Shown piece after piece: positions 41,498-51,410 of a stretch of DNA of 64,000 nt. Below the pieces are notes generated by a model. That model did no database searches and had not been told where the DNA came from. It worked only from the letters and a program-made list of their open reading frames with translations. Positions within the stretch are counted from its first letter, which is position 1, and every line of letters starts with the position of its first letter. The stretch comes from CAYXDO01 sp964463485 (lineage in GTDB: Bacteria > Myxococcota > Kuafuiibacteriia > Kuafuiibacteriales > Kuafuiibacteriaceae), in the NCBI GenBank assembly GCA_964463485.1, contig CAYXDO010000007.1:62001-126000 (forward strand), given 5' to 3'. The position numbers and the translations under genes are program-made.

Positions 41498-42679
41498 TCA
41501 CACGAATGCGGAGATGCCGGTCAACTCACGACCGATGGCGAGGCCGTGAATATCGTGCGTCCCCTCGTAAGTGTAGACACTTTCGAGGTTCGCCATGTGA
41601 CGGAAGACCGGGTACTCGTCTGCGATTCCGTTGGCGCCCAACATTTCGCGCGCGGTCCGAGCAATCTCGAGCGCCATCGCGACGTTGTTGCGCTTCGCCA
41701 CGCTCACCTGCACCGGTGTCACCTTCTCTTGGTCCTTGATGCGTCCCAGTTGGAGCACCAAAAGCTGCCCCTTGATGATCTCCGTGATCATGTTGGCGAG
41801 CTTGTTCTGCACGAGCTGAAAGCCGGCCAGCGGACGTCCGAACTGTGTGCGCTCCTTCGTGTAGTCGAGCGCCGCGCGAAAACATGCGATCGCTGAACCC
41901 ACTGCGCCCCAAGCGATTCCGTATCGTGCCTGGTTGAGGCACGAAAGCGGTGACCCGAGGCCGCGCGACCCCACCAAGAGGTTCGAAGCCGGCACGCGCA
42001 CGTCGTCGAAGACGAGGCCGCTCGTGACCGACGCGCGCAGCGAGAACTTGCCTTCCACATCGTACGCCGAGAAGCCCTTCATCCCGCGCTCGACGATGAA
42101 GCCACGAATCGACCCTTGGTCCGTAGAGTCGACCTTGGCCCACACGATCGCGAGGTCCGCGATCGATCCGTTGGTGATCCAAAGTTTCTCTCCGTTGAGC
42201 ACGTAGGAGTCCCCGTCCTTCTTTGCTTTGGTCACCATGCCACCCGGGTCGGACCCATGATCGGGCTCAGTGAGCCCGAAGCAGCCGATGAGCTCCCCCT
42301 TGGCCATCTTCGGCAGGAATGTGTGCTTCTGCTCGTCCGTGCCGAACCGCCAAATCGGATACATACACAGCGAACCCTGAACCGAGGCGAAGCTTCGCAA
42401 CCCGGAGTCGCCGCGCTCGAGCTCCTGCATCGCGAGCCCGTAGATGACCGCCGACAGACCGGGGCAGCCGTAGCCTTCGAGGTGCGTGCCCAACAGGCCC
42501 ATCGCGCCGAGCTCCGGCGCCAACTCCTTGGGGAACGTGCCTTTGCGATAGTGGTCTCGAACGATGGGCATCCACCGTTCGTCGACCCAGCGCGAGACCG
42601 AATCGCGCACCAAACGCTCGTCGTCCGAGAGCAGGCTGTCCACTTCGAAGAGATCGGTTCCATGAAACGCGTCCGACAT
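41498..42679 (-). CDS. gcdH: Glutaryl-CoA dehydrogenase
   Basis: Flavoenzyme of the acyl-CoA dehydrogenase family that oxidises and decarboxylates glutaryl-CoA to crotonyl-CoA in lysine/tryptophan breakdown. The product is 393 residues. The FAD/substrate block FGLTEPDHGSDPGG, the catalytic Glu372 in YTYEGTHDIH and Arg95 in DSGLRSFASVQGSL match glutaryl-CoA dehydrogenases; the position-specific YEGTHDIH and GLRS residues favour this subtype over short-chain enzymes. It sits between a Ser/Thr kinase gene and the giant TPR gene, with no other lysine-pathway gene visible. Confidence 0.88.
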   Translation of the reverse strand: MSDAFHGTDLFEVDSLLSDDERLVRDSVSRWVDERWMPIVRDHYRKGTFPKELAPELGAMGLLGTHLEGYGCPGLSAVIYGLAMQELERGDSGLRSFASVQGSLCMYPIWRFGTDEQKHTFLPKMAKGELIGCFGLTEPDHGSDPGGMVTKAKKDGDSYVLNGEKLWITNGSIADLAIVWAKVDSTDQGSIRGFIVERGMKGFSAYDVEGKFSLRASVTSGLVFDDVRVPASNLLVGSRGLGSPLSCLNQARYGIAWGAVGSAIACFRAALDYTKERTQFGRPLAGFQLVQNKLANMITEIIKGQLLVLQLGRIKDQEKVTPVQVSVAKRNNVAMALEIARTAREMLGANGIADEYPVFRHMANLESVYTYEGTHDIHGLAIGRELTGISAFV

Positions 42680-42757
42680 GGCGCCGGACGTTACCCGAAA
42701 CGACTGGAAGCGTGGACGCGGAATCGACGCAGCCCCGTGCGAGCGAGCGACGAACCG

Positions 42758-45712
42758 TCAAGGCGGCGGTGCGGGCGGAGGCGTCGGAAGGGCCGACAAT
42801 ACGACGTCGACCGCGGTCGTCGGCGCTTCTCCCGGGCCGTAGGCGGCCGACCAGGGGGCGTAGCCCGGCGCTCGGACCTCCAACAGATTCCCATCGTCGC
42901 GATCGAAGAGCACTGAGGCTTTGCGCCCCTTGGTCATCAGCTTTCCATTCACGAGCACCTCGGCGTCGATCGGTGAGATCTGCACTTCGACCGTCGGGCG
43001 CCTCAGCGTGATCAACTTCGTCTCTTGCTCGAACAAACCGAGCGACACCGACTCGAGGGTCTCGGAGACGTAACCTTTGCGAACGAACCGGATCTCGTGC
43101 GTCTGGAACGGACGGATCGTCGCGCGAAGCGGCGTCGGCTGACTCAGCGTGTCTCCGTCGAGGATCACCGTCGCGCCTTGAGGATCGCTCTGGATTTCTA
43201 TGCTCGGCCAGCCCACGCGTCGCGAGTACATCCCCATCACCACCAGCAACAAAACGAGGCTCACGATTCCGAGCTTCGCGCCGAGCCCCATGCTCTCGGG
43301 GACCGAAGGAGCGAGGACCTGAGGCAGCTCGCTTGGGAAAAGAGACCCCTGGGCCATTGCTTGTGGCGCAGACGCGTGTGGCGCAGACGGTCGCGGCGTC
43401 GGAGTATGCTGCGGCCCCGACCTCGGCGCGGTTGCCTCCACGGGTCGAGGCCTGCTCGCCGCAGACGGTGTCGGCGTGGGTTTGTTCAACGTCGAGATCA
43501 GCAACTTGGCCGCCGCATCGTCGGCGGCAGAGATCGCTGAAGCGGTCTCTTGCTTGGCGGTCGAGGCCTTCTTCGCGGCGACTGGATCGATCTTCTTGCT
43601 GGTCGGCGGCTTGGGTTGCTCGAACTTGGGCGAAGGCGGAACGCTCTTGGGGGCTTGCTCGAGCTCGCCATCCTCCCCGAGTTTGATCTTGAGCGGACCC
43701 GTCAGCTTCGCCGGCGGCGCAAAAGGAGACGCGAGATCGGGCTCGTAGATATAGGCCTGTGTCGAGTCGTCCGAATACTCAGGCTCCGGCGCGAGCGGTC
43801 GGTCGAGCGGCTGCTCATCGAGGTCCGACGCCGTCGGCGCGTCGATTTGTCCCGCAGCTTCCAGCTTCTTTCGCTCGGCCTCGATGTCCGCGAGCTTGAT
43901 GCCGTCGAGCAGAGTCGCGTCCCCCTCGGACTTCGGATCCGCGACGGCAGCCTGGACTGCTTTGGCGAGCTCGGACACGGGCGCCTTCGGCGCCGGTTTG
44001 GAGATCGGTCCGCCGAGCGGTGACTTCGATCCCGGTCCTATGATGATCGGAGCGGCCGCGGACGCGACTCGCGGCATCGACAGCGTCGCGTCCGAAAGTT
44101 CGTTGGGCTCCGGGACACCCGCAATGGTCTTGTCGTCCGTGTCCGTGGGCCGCGACAGATTGGTGCCGAGGGGCAGCGACTCTTCGTCCAGCATCTCGCG
44201 CCGCGCCTCGGCCGGGTCGGCCGGCTCGGCGGGCTGAGGCTTCGAGCGCCCGGGCACATTCGTGGGCTCCGCGGAGTTCGCGGCCTCTTCCAACGCGCGG
44301 ATCTGCTCGTAGTCGGCGCTCGCGACCGTGCGCTCCTCGACCTCCGGCCGCACCGCCCGCAGCGGCATCGTGTTGTCGGCTCCAGGCAGCGGCTGCTCGT
44401 CGAGCATGTCGTCGTGCATGCGCTGTCGATCCGTGCTCGTGTCCGGAAACACGCCGTCGATGGTCCGCAGCTCTTCGCTCGGCTTCACGATCTCCGGTGG
44501 GTGGTCCTTCACTGGCGCGACCTGCTTGTGCGACGGAATCAACGTCGGGCCGATGCTGTCTTCGGTCGTCGAGAAACCGTCGCCGGTTGGAACCTCCGAC
44601 GAATCCGTGACGATGGGCCGGAAAGAGAACGGACGCTCGTCTTCTTGCGCGGCTGGCTTTGCCGGCGCAGGCGCCGGCTTGGGCGGGGCCGCCTTCTTCT
44701 CCCGCTCGTCCCGCGCGCGCGCCTCTTCGAGCAAACGATCGAGCGTTTCGCGCGGAACCGGCGGATCGAAGGCCGCCGGCACCAAGGACCGGATGAGCTC
44801 GGTCAGCTGTCGGGACGCGCCCTTCAAGTCCTCTCGACCTTGTTTCGTGTTCAACGCCAGATCTTGAAGCTCGTTGCCGAGGGTCTGCGCAGAGTCCCAT
44901 CGGTTCTCTGCCCGCGGCTCCAGCGCTTTCCTCAACACGAAGTCGAGCTTCTCTGGGACCTCGCGGTTCAACCGCGACGGCGCGTCGATCGCACCTCGGT
45001 CGAACCGCTCGATGGCCTCCATGATCGTACACCCCTCGACAGGATGCTGCCCGGTCACGAGCTCGTAGAGCACTACGCCCACGCAAAAGAGGTCCGCGCG
45101 CGCGTCGATCCGCTCGTACCGAACCATCTCCGGCGCCATGTACCCGAACTTCCCCTTGAGCACGCCGGCCTGGGTTTGATGAATGCGCCCCTTGGCCCGC
45201 GCAATGCCGAAGTCCGTGAGCTTCACCTCGCCCTGCGTCGAGAGCAAGACGTTGCCCGGCGTGACGTCGCGATGAACGATGTTCATCGGCTCGCCTTTGT
45301 TGTTCGTCCGCGTGTGCGCGTAGCGAAGCGCCCTGCAAAGCTCGCTGCCGATGTAGAGGGCCATCGCAAGATCGGGCTTGCGACCGGTCTCCCGCGTGCG
45401 CGTGAGCAGGTCCTTCAGCGTGATGCCTTGGACGTATTCCATCGCGATGAAATACGTCCGCTTGTCTTCCCCGAAATCGAGGACCGACACCACGTTCTGA
45501 TGGTTCAGGTACTTGGTGATGTTGGCTTCGTCGATGAGCATGTCGACGAAGACCTGGTCGGACGCGAGCTCCTCACGGAGCACCTTGAGCGCGACAGGCG
45601 GAGCGAACCCCAGCGGCGTGGTCTTCGCCGCGATGAAAATCTCGCCCATCCCGCCGACGGCGAGCTTCTTGAGCAGCACGTAACGCCCGAGCGCTTCGCC
45701 GACTTGCGGCAT
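42758..45712 (-). CDS. Membrane Ser/Thr protein kinase with PEGA-type C-terminal repeats
   Basis: A 984-residue Hanks-type kinase. The catalytic domain (about 10-290) is complete: glycine loop LAVGGMGEIF, Lys43, Glu62, HRDVTPGNV with catalytic Asp149, DFG at 167-169 and the APE motif. A long Pro/Ala/Glu-rich linker (about 335-840) contains repeated MLDEQPLPG/MLDEESLPLG-like segments. One membrane helix lies near residue 855 (IVSLVLLLVVMGMYS). Outside are two PEGA-like repeats (IEIQSDPQGATVILDGDTL and VEVQISPIDAEVLVNGKL). This inside-kinase, outside-PEGA layout is common in Myxococcota. Ligand and substrates are unknown. Confidence 0.92.
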   Translation of the reverse strand: MPQVGEALGRYVLLKKLAVGGMGEIFIAAKTTPLGFAPPVALKVLREELASDQVFVDMLIDEANITKYLNHQNVVSVLDFGEDKRTYFIAMEYVQGITLKDLLTRTRETGRKPDLAMALYIGSELCRALRYAHTRTNNKGEPMNIVHRDVTPGNVLLSTQGEVKLTDFGIARAKGRIHQTQAGVLKGKFGYMAPEMVRYERIDARADLFCVGVVLYELVTGQHPVEGCTIMEAIERFDRGAIDAPSRLNREVPEKLDFVLRKALEPRAENRWDSAQTLGNELQDLALNTKQGREDLKGASRQLTELIRSLVPAAFDPPVPRETLDRLLEEARARDEREKKAAPPKPAPAPAKPAAQEDERPFSFRPIVTDSSEVPTGDGFSTTEDSIGPTLIPSHKQVAPVKDHPPEIVKPSEELRTIDGVFPDTSTDRQRMHDDMLDEQPLPGADNTMPLRAVRPEVEERTVASADYEQIRALEEAANSAEPTNVPGRSKPQPAEPADPAEARREMLDEESLPLGTNLSRPTDTDDKTIAGVPEPNELSDATLSMPRVASAAAPIIIGPGSKSPLGGPISKPAPKAPVSELAKAVQAAVADPKSEGDATLLDGIKLADIEAERKKLEAAGQIDAPTASDLDEQPLDRPLAPEPEYSDDSTQAYIYEPDLASPFAPPAKLTGPLKIKLGEDGELEQAPKSVPPSPKFEQPKPPTSKKIDPVAAKKASTAKQETASAISAADDAAAKLLISTLNKPTPTPSAASRPRPVEATAPRSGPQHTPTPRPSAPHASAPQAMAQGSLFPSELPQVLAPSVPESMGLGAKLGIVSLVLLLVVMGMYSRRVGWPSIEIQSDPQGATVILDGDTLSQPTPLRATIRPFQTHEIRFVRKGYVSETLESVSLGLFEQETKLITLRRPTVEVQISPIDAEVLVNGKLMTKGRKASVLFDRDDGNLLEVRAPGYAPWSAAYGPGEAPTTAVDVVLSALPTPPPAPPP

Positions 45713-45757
45713 TCGGCGGAGTATCTAGCGAGCCGAAGCCGAGGTCCACTCCATGCT

Positions 45758-46390
45758 TCACGGACTCTGACGTCGAGCCTCCAGAACCGAGAGAACCCGC
45801 TCCAACATCACGTCGGGCAGGAGGGTTCCGTCGATGAGGTGTTTCTCGAAGACGAACTCCATGCCTGCAAATGCGCGGAAAACCTTCGACACTCGGCGAA
45901 GCGAATCCAGCGCCTCGAAGTCGTCGCGATCGGCCCCGCGGGTCCGCCGAATCCGCTCCAGCGCGACCTCTGCTGGCACGTCCACCACGAACAAGACGTC
46001 AGGCTCCTCTGCGACGCGAAGGCTCTCTTCCAGGATTCTCCCAGGATCGAGCCCGCGATCCCCCTGGTAGGCCAAGGTCGAGAAATACGACCGGTCCTGC
46101 AACACCGTGTGCCCCGCCGCGAGCGCCGGCCGCACGACCTCGGCCACATGGATCCGACGGTCTTCGTGAAATAGAGCCAGCTCCTCTTCCGGCGTCACCG
46201 TGCCTCTGCCGGTCGCCGCGAGCTCGCGGATCTTCCGGCCGAGCGGCCCGTCTGTCGGCTCTTTCGTCACCACGACCTCGCGGCCGTGTTCGCGGAGCGC
46301 AGCGGCCACTGATCGGATCAAGGTCGTCTTGCCGGCGCCGTCGATGCCCTCGAAAACGACGTAGAGCCCTCCGCGCGATCGTGTGAGCAC
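45758..46390 (-). CDS. tmk: Thymidylate kinase
   Basis: Phosphorylates dTMP to dTDP. From GTG 46390 the product is 210 residues, the usual length. It has the P-loop FEGIDGAGKTTL, the KEPTDGPLGRKIREL segment, LFHEDRRIHV and the DRSYFSTLAYQGDRG substrate block. An in-frame ATG at 46471 would add a 27-residue basic tail that overlaps the divergent gene at 46462, so it is disfavoured; it has AAGGAG too close to the ATG. It precedes the kinase gene on the same strand. Confidence 0.9.
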   Translation of the reverse strand: MLTRSRGGLYVVFEGIDGAGKTTLIRSVAAALREHGREVVVTKEPTDGPLGRKIRELAATGRGTVTPEEELALFHEDRRIHVAEVVRPALAAGHTVLQDRSYFSTLAYQGDRGLDPGRILEESLRVAEEPDVLFVVDVPAEVALERIRRTRGADRDDFEALDSLRRVSKVFRAFAGMEFVFEKHLIDGTLLPDVMLERVLSVLEARRQSP

Positions 46391-46461
46391 ACCGAGCGTA
46401 GAGAGCACGCGCAGCCTAGACGCAACTGGACCTCGCCGCCCCCTCACGGTGAAATGAGGAC

Positions 46462-48345
46462 GTGGGCGCATGGCTCCTTGCCCTGGCCGTCGCGGCGCCC
46501 GACCCCGGACCCTTCGTCGAAATTCGCGAGAGCGTCGCCTCGGTCTCCAGCGAAGGCCGATCGATCCAAGCGCGGTTCGTGCTGGACGTGAGGAACCACC
46601 TGCCGTTTCCCGTGGAGGCGCCCGAGATCGAAGTGGAGCTCTTGTCGGCGCGCGAAGACGAACGCCTTCCCGGCTGGCGCTTCTCCGAGCGCTTCGTCGA
46701 CGTCGAGATCCCCCCAGACCAAGAAGCGAGCCTGGTGATGGAGCGCTCTGATCTGGCTCCAGGCGCCACGCCCAGCCCGGAGCGCATTCGTTATCGAGTG
46801 CGCCTGGTGCGGTATCGCGTCGCGATCGCGGATCTCGCGTTGCTCGCGCGCATGGTGCGCGACGGCGACGAAGGGGACCAGCGCGCGGCGCTCGCGAGCC
46901 TCATACCGCCCTCGGATGTCAGGACGAGTCGGATCGACGAGGTCCGGCGGCTGCTCTCCGAGAAGCTGGCGGCTCCTACGCCCGAGGACGCGCTCGTGCT
47001 CCTCCTCGCGATTCGTGGGGCCGCGGAGCTTCGCGAGCCGCCCCTCGTGCCGCTCTTGGTCGCGCTCACCCGCCCGTCGGCTGCCGAGCTCTGGCGCGAG
47101 CCGCTCGCGGACCTCGCCAATCGAATGCGCGAGAGCGGTCGGGCCGATGAGCCCCGCGCCGCGCTCCTGCCGGCCTGGGCCCGCCGCAACGAGCCGCCGC
47201 CCGCCTCTGCGCTCGATGACGCGATCGTCGCGGCGCTGGTAGACCTCGCAGACGAGGCCGTCCCAGAGCTCGTCTTGGCTGCAGAGAAGGCCGAGAGCGA
47301 TCGAGAGCGCGGGCTCGCCGCCCGCGTCCTGCACACCATGGGTCGCGCCACTCCACGCGCGCAGCTCGACCTCAAAAGCCGCGAGGCCCAACTTCGCTGG
47401 ATCCACGTGCTCGGACAACTGGGCGAACCGGAGCGCGCCTCCGTGCTGGCGGAGCTCGCCCTCGGTCGCGACCGGGTCATTCGCGCAGCCGCTTTCGAAT
47501 CTCTGACGAGCCTCGGCCCCGCTGCCGTCGGCCCCCTCTTCGACGCGCTCAAGCGCTCGAACCCCGAGAGCAAGCAGACGCTCCTGCGCTTCGTCGAGAA
47601 GCTCGGCGAACCGGCTCGCGCCGCGCTCGTCCAACAAGCCGCCCGCTACGGGGTGCCCAAACCTCCTCGCGCTACCCTCGCCGAGCTCGCCAAAGAGATC
47701 GCTTTTCACCTCGACGCCGTCGAACGCGCTCGCCTCGAAACCGAGCTGCTGCGCGGCCTCGACTTGCTACGCACAGGTGAGTTCGACCTGGGCGCGCGCA
47801 CCCTCGACGCCGTCTACGCTTCCGATCCAACTCTCTACTCCTCTCGCGCTGCCGAGATCGCGAGCGCCTACCTTCGTCGCGCCGAGACCCTCGCGGCCGA
47901 CGGCAACTACGATGTCGCACTCGTCATTCTCGAGACCGCCCGAGCCATCCATCCGCTCGAAGAAATCCCAGAGCTCACCGTACGCGTGCGACGCGCGCTC
48001 CTCGAAGGTTATCTCGAGCTCTCCGATCTAGCGCGCGCCGAGGAGATCGTCCGCGCCTTCCACGTCGATGGCGACCCCTCCGCGCGTACCCTGGAAGCTC
48101 GGCTGTACGCAAAAAAGGCCGATCTCGCCCACACGCGCGGTGAGTTGGGAGAGGCCCGGAACCTCATCAATCGGGCTCGGGCGCTTGGACCCGGCATCGA
48201 AGAGGTCGACCGCGTGCACCTTCGGCTCCTGCTCTTCGAAAACACCGCCGTGCTCGCCACCGTCTTTCTGTTGGCTCCGATGGCCGCACTCTATGCCGCG
48301 GTCCTGATTCGCAACCGAATGCGAAAGCGCGCGAGCCCGGAATGA
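46462..48345 (+). CDS. Membrane protein with HEAT/TPR-like repeats
   Basis: A 627-residue protein starting at GTG 46462 with a short hydrophobic leader (GAWLLALAVAA) that could be a signal peptide. Residues 15-120 look like a beta-sandwich (SIQARFVLDVRNHLPFPVEA). Residues 130-400 are HEAT-like helical pairs (REAQLRWIHVLGQLGEPERA, RVIRAAAFESLTSLGPAAV). Residues 410-580 are TPR-like. The end has one membrane helix (AVLATVFLLAPMAALYAAVL) with a basic tail. It overlaps the next gene by 4 bases, so it is coupled to the lipoproteins. Function unknown. Confidence 0.75.
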   Translation: MGAWLLALAVAAPDPGPFVEIRESVASVSSEGRSIQARFVLDVRNHLPFPVEAPEIEVELLSAREDERLPGWRFSERFVDVEIPPDQEASLVMERSDLAPGATPSPERIRYRVRLVRYRVAIADLALLARMVRDGDEGDQRAALASLIPPSDVRTSRIDEVRRLLSEKLAAPTPEDALVLLLAIRGAAELREPPLVPLLVALTRPSAAELWREPLADLANRMRESGRADEPRAALLPAWARRNEPPPASALDDAIVAALVDLADEAVPELVLAAEKAESDRERGLAARVLHTMGRATPRAQLDLKSREAQLRWIHVLGQLGEPERASVLAELALGRDRVIRAAAFESLTSLGPAAVGPLFDALKRSNPESKQTLLRFVEKLGEPARAALVQQAARYGVPKPPRATLAELAKEIAFHLDAVERARLETELLRGLDLLRTGEFDLGARTLDAVYASDPTLYSSRAAEIASAYLRRAETLAADGNYDVALVILETARAIHPLEEIPELTVRVRRALLEGYLELSDLARAEEIVRAFHVDGDPSARTLEARLYAKKADLAHTRGELGEARNLINRARALGPGIEEVDRVHLRLLLFENTAVLATVFLLAPMAALYAAVLIRNRMRKRASPE

Positions 48346-49667
48346 AAATCATGGCGAGACCGCTCTGGCGATGGGGGCTCACACTCTGCCTGGCATGCTC
48401 CGCCGACCCTCGACAGTCGAAGGTCGCGGTGCCGGAGTCGACGCAGAGTGTCCTGCTGATCTCCCAAACTCAGTCGGGTCTGTCCGTTCAGGCCCTCTCC
48501 GATCCTCTCTTTCGTCTCGAGCTCCCGGACGTCCGTCCCGTCGACCTCTGGGTCCTCTCCTACCAAGAATCACTCTCCGACCTCGGGTTCGAGCTGGGTA
48601 CGCTCCCGCAGGACCCCGCGGGCCGTACGCTCGGCCGACCCGACGGAATCGCCCACGCCCGCGCGACCGACGAAGAGCTCTCCGACTGGGAAACTCCAAC
48701 CGAGTTGCCAACCTCGCTGTCCGCGCTTCGGGTCCGCGGCAATCCGTGTCTCTCGCTCGTCACCCATCGCCTCGAGATCCTCAGCGGCGCCTGGCACGGC
48801 TACTTCTCTGCAGCCCGCTCGTTCGGCGACCGCGCCGTCGTCGTATTCAGAAGCGGCCCGACCCTCGAAATCTCCGCCGACGCCGTGACCCGCACTGCGA
48901 CCGTGCCCGACCACGCTGGCGCTTTTATCGATGGCCAAGGCCAACTCACCTTGCTCCAGGCCGACGGACTCACCCTCCGAGGATCCATCGGCGGACCCTT
49001 CACCGAGCTCGGCACGCTGAGCTTGGGAGGCACTCTTCGGCAGGGTGACCTCGTCGCGATGCTGGACGGACCTTCGGACGGCTCCGAGGTCTTCGCGCTC
49101 GTCCAACTCGCGGGAGAAAGCTCCGTGACTTCGCTCCTCGCCCGGCTCCGAGACCGAGAATGGACCACGATCCATCGCGCCCCCGCCGTCGTCGGGCTCG
49201 ATCTCGCGTGGATCGGACCCGACGACGTCCTCGCGATCGGCTACGACGACAAGAGACTCATCGAGTTCAACGACGGCCGCGTGATCGAACACGACGTCGG
49301 CATCGAAGGTGTCCTCTCCGATGAGCTTCGCATGATCGAGCTCGTCCCGCCGTTCGGCTTGGTCGCCGGATCCGAAGCCGCCCAACTCTGGGTCCGCTCC
49401 GAAGCGAAGAGCCCCTGGCGACAACTCTCCCACGCCCTGTCCAACACCCGCGCCGTCACGGCCCTCGCGCACGATCGCAGCCTCTACCTCGCGGTCGCCA
49501 ATGGCGGGCTGATCCAATACCACCCTGATTTCGGAGTCTGCCCGCCCAACCCCACTGCCGGCTTCGACGCCGGACCGGTCTTCTCGCTGGGAGACGAGCT
49601 CGTCATGGTCGAGCCTCGCAGTCGTTCAGGCTCCTTGGATATCCGAGTCGCCTGGCAGGGAAAGTAG
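48342..49667 (+). CDS. Lipoprotein of unknown function, propeller-like
   Basis: A 441-residue exported protein. The N-terminus from ATG 48342 (ATG 48351 is also possible) ends in LTLCLACS, an atypical lipobox because Cys precedes LA at position -3. An early segment FRLELPDVRPVDLWVLSYQE resembles the corresponding part of the lipoproteins at 18538 and 20092. The rest is strand-rich with propeller-type Gly/Asp turns (GTLRQGDLVAMLDGPSD, DDVLAIGYDDKRLIEFND). It overlaps the HEAT/TPR gene by 4 bases and is followed by a third lipoprotein after 60 bases. Function unknown. Confidence 0.7.
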   Translation: MKIMARPLWRWGLTLCLACSADPRQSKVAVPESTQSVLLISQTQSGLSVQALSDPLFRLELPDVRPVDLWVLSYQESLSDLGFELGTLPQDPAGRTLGRPDGIAHARATDEELSDWETPTELPTSLSALRVRGNPCLSLVTHRLEILSGAWHGYFSAARSFGDRAVVVFRSGPTLEISADAVTRTATVPDHAGAFIDGQGQLTLLQADGLTLRGSIGGPFTELGTLSLGGTLRQGDLVAMLDGPSDGSEVFALVQLAGESSVTSLLARLRDREWTTIHRAPAVVGLDLAWIGPDDVLAIGYDDKRLIEFNDGRVIEHDVGIEGVLSDELRMIELVPPFGLVAGSEAAQLWVRSEAKSPWRQLSHALSNTRAVTALAHDRSLYLAVANGGLIQYHPDFGVCPPNPTAGFDAGPVFSLGDELVMVEPRSRSGSLDIRVAWQGK

Positions 49668-49727
49668 ATCAGTCCCGAATTGACTTCGGTCAAAAATGCG
49701 AGCGTCCCAAGGTGACAAGCTCGGATC

Positions 49728-51410
49728 GTGCGTCGCGGACTCCTCTCGGTCCTCCTGTTCGCGAGCTGCTCCTCGGAGTCCTCGATCGATCTGGCGGCGA
49801 CCCCCGCCGAGATTCGCTACGTCGCCGTTTTGCCCTCTCTTCGCAACGACGCCGTCGGTACGCCCCTCTTGGATACGCTAGAGCCACGGGCCTTTGCCGA
49901 GCTTCGCGAGTGGATCGATGATGAGGTCACGGTCGTCGGCTGGCGAGCGGCCGAGCTGGACTTGGACGTCCCTCGATGGGCAGGCGAGCGGTTGCGAAGG
50001 GCGCGGCCCGACGACCCGCTCCTGCCGCCTCACTCGTTTCAGGGGCTCGTCCGAGACGGCGGCGCGGTCGAGGTCACCTCGATCGACCCTATCGCACTCA
50101 CCTCGGCTTGGTTGCCCGCTTGCCCCGCCTTCGAGCCCGGTCCGGTCGAGACGAACTGCGTGGCCTGCGGCAAAGGCTCGGCGCGCTTCGAAGGCTGCCG
50201 ACTCACCGTCGACCTGTCTGAGTGCGGGCTCGGGCAGCTATCTGCGGTTTCGAACGCGAGCGGCCGATTCGAGCTCCACGCGGCCACTGACATGAGTGCG
50301 TGCTCGCCGATTTCCGACGACGCCTCGAAGGTCGCGTGGGAGTGCGCCGTCGGCGGCGCAGACTCTTGCCGAGTGTACGTTCACGGACCCTCCGAGGCCG
50401 CGTTCGAGGTCTCTGAACGTAGACTCGTCGACCAACCCCCGATTCACCCGAGCTCCCAATGGCAAACTCATGGCTGGCTCGGCGACTTGGTGATCGTCGA
50501 GACGCCCACGGAGCCTCGGTTGGTCGTGTCCTCGTTCGCCACGCCGGCCGACGCGCTCTGCGACGAAACACCCAGCCAGCTTCATACTCTCACGCTGGAG
50601 CTCGAGCTGCTCGAAGTCTCGGACGCGCCGCCCTGCACCACGCGGCTCGCGTCGAGCGGGAGTCGACTCTTTGCGGCGTTCGGCGGGCTTGGAACGCCTC
50701 GAGTCGGTGAGCTTCGCGCGGACGGCAGCATCGCAGCGAGCTTCGACCTCGGCCCCCTGCTCGGACCGAACGCGAATCCAGCCTATGTCGCCGATCTGGC
50801 CATCGACGGCTCACGCTTGGCTGTTTCGGTGGACGACCTCGGCGCGCCCGACGCTCGCCCCACCTCGTGGGTCTTCGAAATCGACGTCGACCGGCAACAG
50901 GTCGTTCGATCTTGGCACGACGGGCTCGCCCAGCGAACCCATCGCTTGCGTCCAAAGGCCGCCGGATGGACGGCCCTCGGTGACGATCCGGACGCACTCT
51001 TCGCGCTCGGCGGCGATGAAATGGTCACCCAGGGAGTCGGTCGGGCCTGCGGAATGATCGCGGCCGATCCCTATGACTTCTTCGAGGTCGAAGGCGTCTC
51101 GTTCGTCGGCTCCTGGCAAGCCGGAACGATCGTCGCGCTCGAAAACGCCCTATGTTCGGAGCGAGCCAGCTTCTTCGAATCCGACGCGGGTGTGTTCGCG
51201 CTAGAGCGCCTCGACGAGGGTAGCTTCATCGTCGGTCTCCGGAGCTACCCAGCCGGCCGAGCCATACTCGGACGATTCGATCTCCGCTCACGCCGCTTCG
51301 TTCCCGGCCTGAACCTACTCGGAGACGGCACTCCGAGCCGACTCATCACCCGCGAAGGTGTCGCCTTCGCGATCGTCCCTGAGCTCGGCGTGGTCGTTCG
51401 GGCGCGTTGA
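49728..51410 (+). CDS. Lipoprotein of unknown function with Cys-rich segment
   Basis: A 560-residue predicted lipoprotein from GTG 49728; the signal is MRRGLLSVLLFASC. Residues 130-165 are Cys-rich (LPACPAF, ETNCVACGKGSARFEGCRL), suggesting disulphides in the periplasm or outside. The rest is strand-rich with propeller-like turns (RLFAAFGGLGTPRVGELRAD, RLAVSVDDLGAPDARPTSWV). It shares the general layout of the other three lipoproteins in the window but no obvious long identical block. It is the last gene of the 46462-51410 plus-strand run. Confidence 0.7.
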   Translation: MRRGLLSVLLFASCSSESSIDLAATPAEIRYVAVLPSLRNDAVGTPLLDTLEPRAFAELREWIDDEVTVVGWRAAELDLDVPRWAGERLRRARPDDPLLPPHSFQGLVRDGGAVEVTSIDPIALTSAWLPACPAFEPGPVETNCVACGKGSARFEGCRLTVDLSECGLGQLSAVSNASGRFELHAATDMSACSPISDDASKVAWECAVGGADSCRVYVHGPSEAAFEVSERRLVDQPPIHPSSQWQTHGWLGDLVIVETPTEPRLVVSSFATPADALCDETPSQLHTLTLELELLEVSDAPPCTTRLASSGSRLFAAFGGLGTPRVGELRADGSIAASFDLGPLLGPNANPAYVADLAIDGSRLAVSVDDLGAPDARPTSWVFEIDVDRQQVVRSWHDGLAQRTHRLRPKAAGWTALGDDPDALFALGGDEMVTQGVGRACGMIAADPYDFFEVEGVSFVGSWQAGTIVALENALCSERASFFESDAGVFALERLDEGSFIVGLRSYPAGRAILGRFDLRSRRFVPGLNLLGDGTPSRLITREGVAFAIVPELGVVVRAR

